Assembly: GCA_951812925.1 (NCBI GenBank)
Contig: OX638372.1
Location: 37,322,245-37,386,244 of the forward strand
Origin: Calliopum simillimum
Lineage: Eukaryota; Arthropoda; Insecta; Diptera; Lauxaniidae
Direction of reading: 5' to 3'
DNA length: 64,000 nt
Numbering within the stretch: the first letter of the stretch is position 1; every line of letters starts with the position of its first letter. The notes beneath the pieces were generated by a model. It was not told the DNA's origin. It ran no database searches and saw nothing but the letters and a program-made list of their open reading frames with translations. The position numbers and the translations under genes were made by a program. Positions 59,814-64,000 of the stretch are shown here, piece by piece.

Positions 59814-60170
59814 TCAGGCATGTCGTGAAATCCGATTGATTTCAATCACTTTTCATTTAGGAGGCTTTTTAATGAAAACGGTGAGTCGAACAATAAAAAG
59901 TTAATATAAGAATCTCTTTTGTGGAGAAAAACAGGTTCTACAAAAGTAAATAAATATTCGATAAAATCAAATTTTTCGACTTTTTGCGGTTTTTTAAGAA
60001 TAATTCCTAAACGGTTATTTTGTCGTTAATGCAAATCAATACTTTTGTAGAACCTGTTTTTCTCCACAAAAGAGATGCTGGTACTTTTTATCGTTCGACT
60101 CTCCGTTTTCATCAAAAAGCCTCCCAAATGAAAAGTGATTGAAATCAATCGGATTTCACGACATGCTTGA
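59814..60170. mobile_element. Foldback MITE, family shared with 52,155, copy 2
   Basis: The arms CATGTCGTGAAATCCGATTG, ATTTCAATCACTTTTCATTT, GGAGGCTTTTTAATGAAAAC and mirrored right arm are almost identical, so this copy is younger than that at 52,155. The core TTTTTGCGGTTTTTTAAGAA and CCTAAACGGTTATTTTGTCG is shared by both. Confidence 0.85.
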
Positions 60171-61545
60171 ATAACGCATTTTTTTATATAAAAAGTTATT
60201 GTGAGGTTTTGGAAAACTCCTCCCCCTTGGTTGTATTTGGTGAGATATTTTTGAACCCCCCATTTTAAACAATGTTTTCTATATAAACACTTAAAACACG
60301 TCGTATGAGTAACATTAGGTTAACCTGAAAATAAAGCATCTTATTAAAACTTTTATGCACTTTCTGCCGAATTGAATAGGTGCCTGTTGAATAAATGTTT
60401 GAAATATGTAAGATTTTCAAACTCGAATATCTCGCAAGCCAGACCTAAACCATAAAAGCTGCATAAATTAGTGAACACAGCTTACTCAAATGGTTGTCGC
60501 TACCCAGGACCAATCAATACATATTAGAAAAAACATGTTTTTGTGTTTTTAAATATTTTCAGAAATGTTCAACAAAATTAATTTGTTCAATGAAAACGTT
60601 TATTGTCCCTAATTTAACTAATATTTTTGGTTGTGTGTATTAAGCTGTTATTGAAGCGTCTAGAACAAATTATTGATAAACAATAGACGATACACCTATG
60701 CATATTTTTTTTTGTTAAACATTTTAAAGTTTTATTGTTAATATGCCGTTTTTTTTTATTCTACTAAGTGTTTAAACAGCAGTATAGCGCCAACTTTTAA
60801 GCCAAAACGTAAATTCATTTTTTTAATTAAAAAAAATAAAATAAAAAAAATTAAACAAAAAAAATATACAAATAAACAAATAAGTAGGTATTCATTATAT
60901 TCAACTACAAATTAAAAAAATACTGTAAAACGTGCTGTAAATGTACGATATGCAAACAACATTTGTCAAAACCGAAGTATTTTTTTATAGAAATGGCAAT
61001 GAGCGAACTCTTAGAATCAAAATTATAAGCTTATTTAATGAGAGGACAGTAGAAAAATTAAGTTTTTTTTTAATTAAATTCCACTGTAGACGGACAATTC
61101 GCGATATAAATTTTTAAATCACTATATGATTTTTTTTTTATGCCAATATGAAAGAGAATTTCTAAACTATTTTTATTCGATTTTAGCTCATACTTAAGTG
61201 CTTGGTGCTCATAGAATTTAAATCATTCTAAATTTCAGTTCAAACTGAAAATTACTAACTGGATAAACATGCATAATTAAGCTAAGTATCACCAACAGTT
61301 TGAAACTATATTTTGGTAGTTAATTGCTAGTGACAACATCATATTATTCGCTCATGGCGAAATGTATCAGTATTTGCTTTCAGTTTGTAAGTATTAATGA
61401 CTACAAAACTAAATATTTTAGTTTGTTGAACCTGCGAAGGAAAAGGCATAGTTTTTCCTCATAGGTATAAATCGCTATCGATTTGAAACTTTGTAAAAGA
61501 AAGAAGAAATCACAGTGAAACTTAAATTGATCACAATTAGAAGTA
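60171..61545. other. AT-rich stretch
   Basis: No gene or repeat structure recognised. Confidence 0.4.
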
Positions 61546-63057
61546 TAAGGAGTGAGATCGAAAAAATCTTTGCACACGTTTTACCTAATAATTTTTTTTG
61601 GGTGTAAAATTTAAAAATTTCTTTGATCTAGTTATCTTTGAAAAATATGTCAGTTATTATTTTTAATGACAAACATGTTGATTTGTTGTGAGTTTGATCA
61701 AAATGAGTGAAGAAAAAGAAGTACGTCTTAAAATTATTAAAAATTTTCAAAAAAAACCAAATTGGTGCTACAAAAAATTGGCCAAAGGATTGAAGGTCAA
61801 CTGTCAAACTATTTTCAGTGTTATTAAACAGTTTCAGGAGAATTTGACCATCGATAGGGGAAACCTGTTTCGGGAAGAAAACAAGGAACACATAATATTG
61901 GAAAAGCCAAGAACATTGAAAGCATATTGAAAAGATCTCCAAACACATCTGCTAGAAAAGCTGCCCGGTTAGCCTAGTGCGCTGACTATTTGGTGCGAAA
62001 AGTTAAAGCTAATGCAGGTTTCACAACATACAAAGTCCAAAAAGTTCCACACAGAAAAAGAAGCAAGTCATTTGTTACAGTGGGCTCTATAAATACAGAA
62101 ATATACATAGAAGAATGTTCGAAAAAAAGACTTCTTCCTTTCATAAGAGAGCACAATTTGTCCTCATATTTTTGACCCGATTTGGCATCATGTCACTACG
62201 GTAAGAAAGCTCTGGTATGGTTAGGTTAGGTTAGGTTAGATCCGGGAGATGAACATGTTGTCATCATTAACTTAGGCCTCGAGAAAGGGCCCATTGTATA
62301 CCCGATACTAAAAGCTTTAGCAGAGAAAGTCTAAGAGAACCACTTGGATGTACATATATACTTCCATATGGATTTAAGACAAAGCTCAGACAGTGCGTCG
62401 AGCGATTCCAAATTGAAATGACCAAAATTCTTTCTACGTCTAAGCGCAAGCGCTGGACATTCACAAAAGAAATGAAAGACTGTTTCTTCCATATCAGGGT
62501 CTTTACAATTTCTACAAAGGTCGCCAATGTTTGAGAAACCTAAACGAGATGCATGGATTCCCATGGCACAATGTCCAGTAATAGCACCGATTAAGATCCG
62601 TACATTATGTTTCTCCATTGCTATTAAAAACTTAGTACGATTTATACTATATGATGGCCAAATAGATCTTATATGATTGCAAAGTAAGTATGGTACCAAA
62701 GTAATAACATAGTTTTTGTACCAAGAGAGGCCAATCCTCCAAATTGTCCGGAGCTAAGACCAGTGGAGAGATATTGGGATTTTGTGAAAAGAAACTTAAA
62801 GAGCACAAAAAAAGGTGTCCCAAAATATTGAAGGTTTTAAAAGGAGATGGGCAAACTGTTCCAAAAAGGTGTCTGAAACAACTATCAAATCTCTAATGGA
62901 AGGGTTACCAAAAAAAATGTCCACGAGTAAAAGTTATATTTTTCTGTAATTTGTAAAATATTATCAATTAAATAAAAAAAAATCAAGACTCTAAGATCAA
63001 TCGTTTTAAAATTATTGAATTTAATATATGTTAAGATTTTTTCGATCTCACTCCTTA
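61546..63057 (+). mobile_element. DD37E-type Tc1/mariner transposon, copy 3, perfect TIRs, defective
   Basis: TA at 61,544-61,545 and 63,058-63,059 flanks perfect 25 bp TIRs (61,546-61,570 and 63,033-63,057, starting TAAGGAGTGAGATCGAAAAA). The leader and N-terminal frame from ATG 61,704 (SEEKEVRLKIIKNFQKKPNW) match copy 1. About 230 bp are missing between the VPHR-type and KRSKSFVT blocks near 62,055, removing the MDDETYV box with the first catalytic Asp. The second Asp box is at 62,179 and the Glu box at 62,766, with a 466 bp non-LTR insertion between. Defective as an enzyme gene, but its ends could serve as substrate for a related transposase. Confidence 0.9.
62222..62687 (-). mobile_element. 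5'-truncated non-LTR insertion with TAACC-repeat tail
   Basis: Flanked by GTATGGT at 62,215-62,221 and 62,688-62,694. On the minus strand it encodes the C-terminal part of a retrotransposon ORF: GAITGHCAMGIHASRLGF, DLCRNCKDPDMEE, CECPALALRRRK, LKSIWKYICTSKWF (62,640-62,331), then after a frameshift SGIQWALSRGLS. It ends with about four TAACC units (62,222-62,239). Homologous to 24,282-25,676. The clear duplication and 5' truncation indicate target-primed insertion after the transposon had landed. Confidence 0.85.
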
Positions 63058-64000
63058 TATTGAACAGAACTCTAATTGGTTGCACCCGCGCGATCCCTTA
63101 CTTTGAATGGAATTTTATTGCTGGCATACATTGCAAGTGTTCAGTTGATGGGATCGGAGTAGGCGTTAAGAGGCCAAAAAATTACGCCATGATTTTTTCA
63201 GACTTGTATGTTGAGCTAGTTCTTGGTTATTAAATTAATTCGGCCATCTGTTTATATAACGATTATAGCCAAAGAAATAAAGCTAGATGCTTGGAATTTG
63301 GTCATAATCGATTTTTTAATACTATTTTAAAAGTTTTGAATTTTGAAAGTATATGGTTGAAAAGCGCATTTAGAAAACGAAAAAAAGGACTCGTACTTAC
63401 AAATTACTTATCTGTATCAATTTTTATGCTAGAAAAATGTTTAAAAAACAAGATTGTGCAGAATTACATCAAGTACAATTTTTGTCTGGAAACTTTTTTG
63501 TTCGATAGATAGTTTTTAAGCTATTCATCAAAAACTGACTATTTTGAATTTTGAACCCCCAAAAATGGGGGTTAGACTCCCCGTTGAGCGGTGGAGTTAA
63601 AATTTTTTGCTTTTAGATATTTAATTTTACTGTATTAATTTGAGACTTGAAAAAATCAATATCTACCAGAAATTAAAGAAATTAAAGTTTAGTTTCTCAA
63701 AACGCATGTGAGTAAATCATAACAAATTTCTAACGTCAAAATATAAATTGGATAGATAGAACTTAAAATTATATTACTAGAATTTCGTTCATCTCTAAAT
63801 ATTCCTTGCACCCTCAATAACAAATTATTTTTGATTGCTTATATTTGTTGTACAACTAATTTTAATTTTTAACTGAGCATTCTAAAAATTTTAATTTATA
63901 AGTTGTAAATCACGGTTGTCTTGTAGACTCGATAGGTGTGGTGAAAATGTGGAAAAAATCGGCACTTAAGATTTCATTTGTGCTAGTTTTATGGTCAAAA
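63058..64000. other. AT-rich stretch at window end
   Basis: 63,080-63,180 is less AT-rich (GCACCCGCGCGATCC) but has no recognisable frame. Nothing supported. Confidence 0.35.

Noticed and set aside
62216..62240. Interstitial telomere
   Set aside because: Only about four GGTTA units, located exactly at the 3' end of a non-LTR insertion inside a target duplication, so it is the tail of that insertion.

Overview
This 64 kb window looks like AT-rich intergenic or intronic DNA from a higher fly (Diptera; I suspect a tephritid, but the sequence does not prove it). There are no bacterial operons, rRNA genes or CRISPR arrays. The reasons for calling a fly are: relics of several mariner/Tc1 families, non-LTR reverse-transcriptase relics, many TA-flanked MITEs and long palindromic (foldback) elements, CAG/CAA-rich leader-like DNA with GAGA runs, and a candidate gene with a 55 bp intron and a DRE-like box. 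Almost everything recognisable is mobile DNA. Convincing host genes are few.

Layout. 0-6 kb: repeat ends, two foldback elements and a decayed Tc1/mariner-type transposon with DD37E catalytic spacing. 7.9-10.1 kb: a mariner relic abutting a second, much better preserved DD37E transposase with a single in-frame stop. 10.6-19.5 kb: several MITEs, a mariner-derived internal-deletion element, a reverse-transcriptase relic with YADD, an element with repeated subterminal boxes, and a foldback with a tRNA-like module in each arm. 23-30 kb: a non-LTR relic cut by a 1,050 bp MITE at a TA, a hAT-like MITE and large foldbacks. 31.7-34.7 kb: a candidate two-exon gene followed by tandem repeats of 424 and 171 bp. 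36-44.8 kb: the second copy of a 0.7 kb TIR element, a double foldback, a second candidate spliced gene (42,140-42,527), a mariner relic and two adjacent foldbacks. 47.7-49.7 kb: a foldback with a central tRNA-like sequence, and a Transib-like MITE. 52-57 kb: more foldbacks and a GC-rich, CAG-rich leader-like region with a strong splice donor. 57.3-59.5 kb: a nested foldback carrying a Transib-like element with CACAGTG ends. 61.5-63.1 kb: a third DD37E copy with perfect 25 bp TIRs, interrupted by a 5'-truncated non-LTR insertion whose tail is telomere-like TAACC repeats.

Recurring themes. (1) tRNA-like (A-box/B-box) modules, mostly followed by oligo-T, occur repeatedly inside or beside inverted-repeat elements, which suggests Pol III-type transcription units carried by MITEs. 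(2) Two non-autonomous elements have CAC(A/T)(G/A)TGG ends and CGACG-type 5 bp target duplications, the Transib/RAG signature. (3) Unrelated terminal repeats enclose the same internal cores, which suggests modular assembly. (4) Nested insertions with intact target duplications give a relative dating of events. All functional statements are inferences from sequence only.
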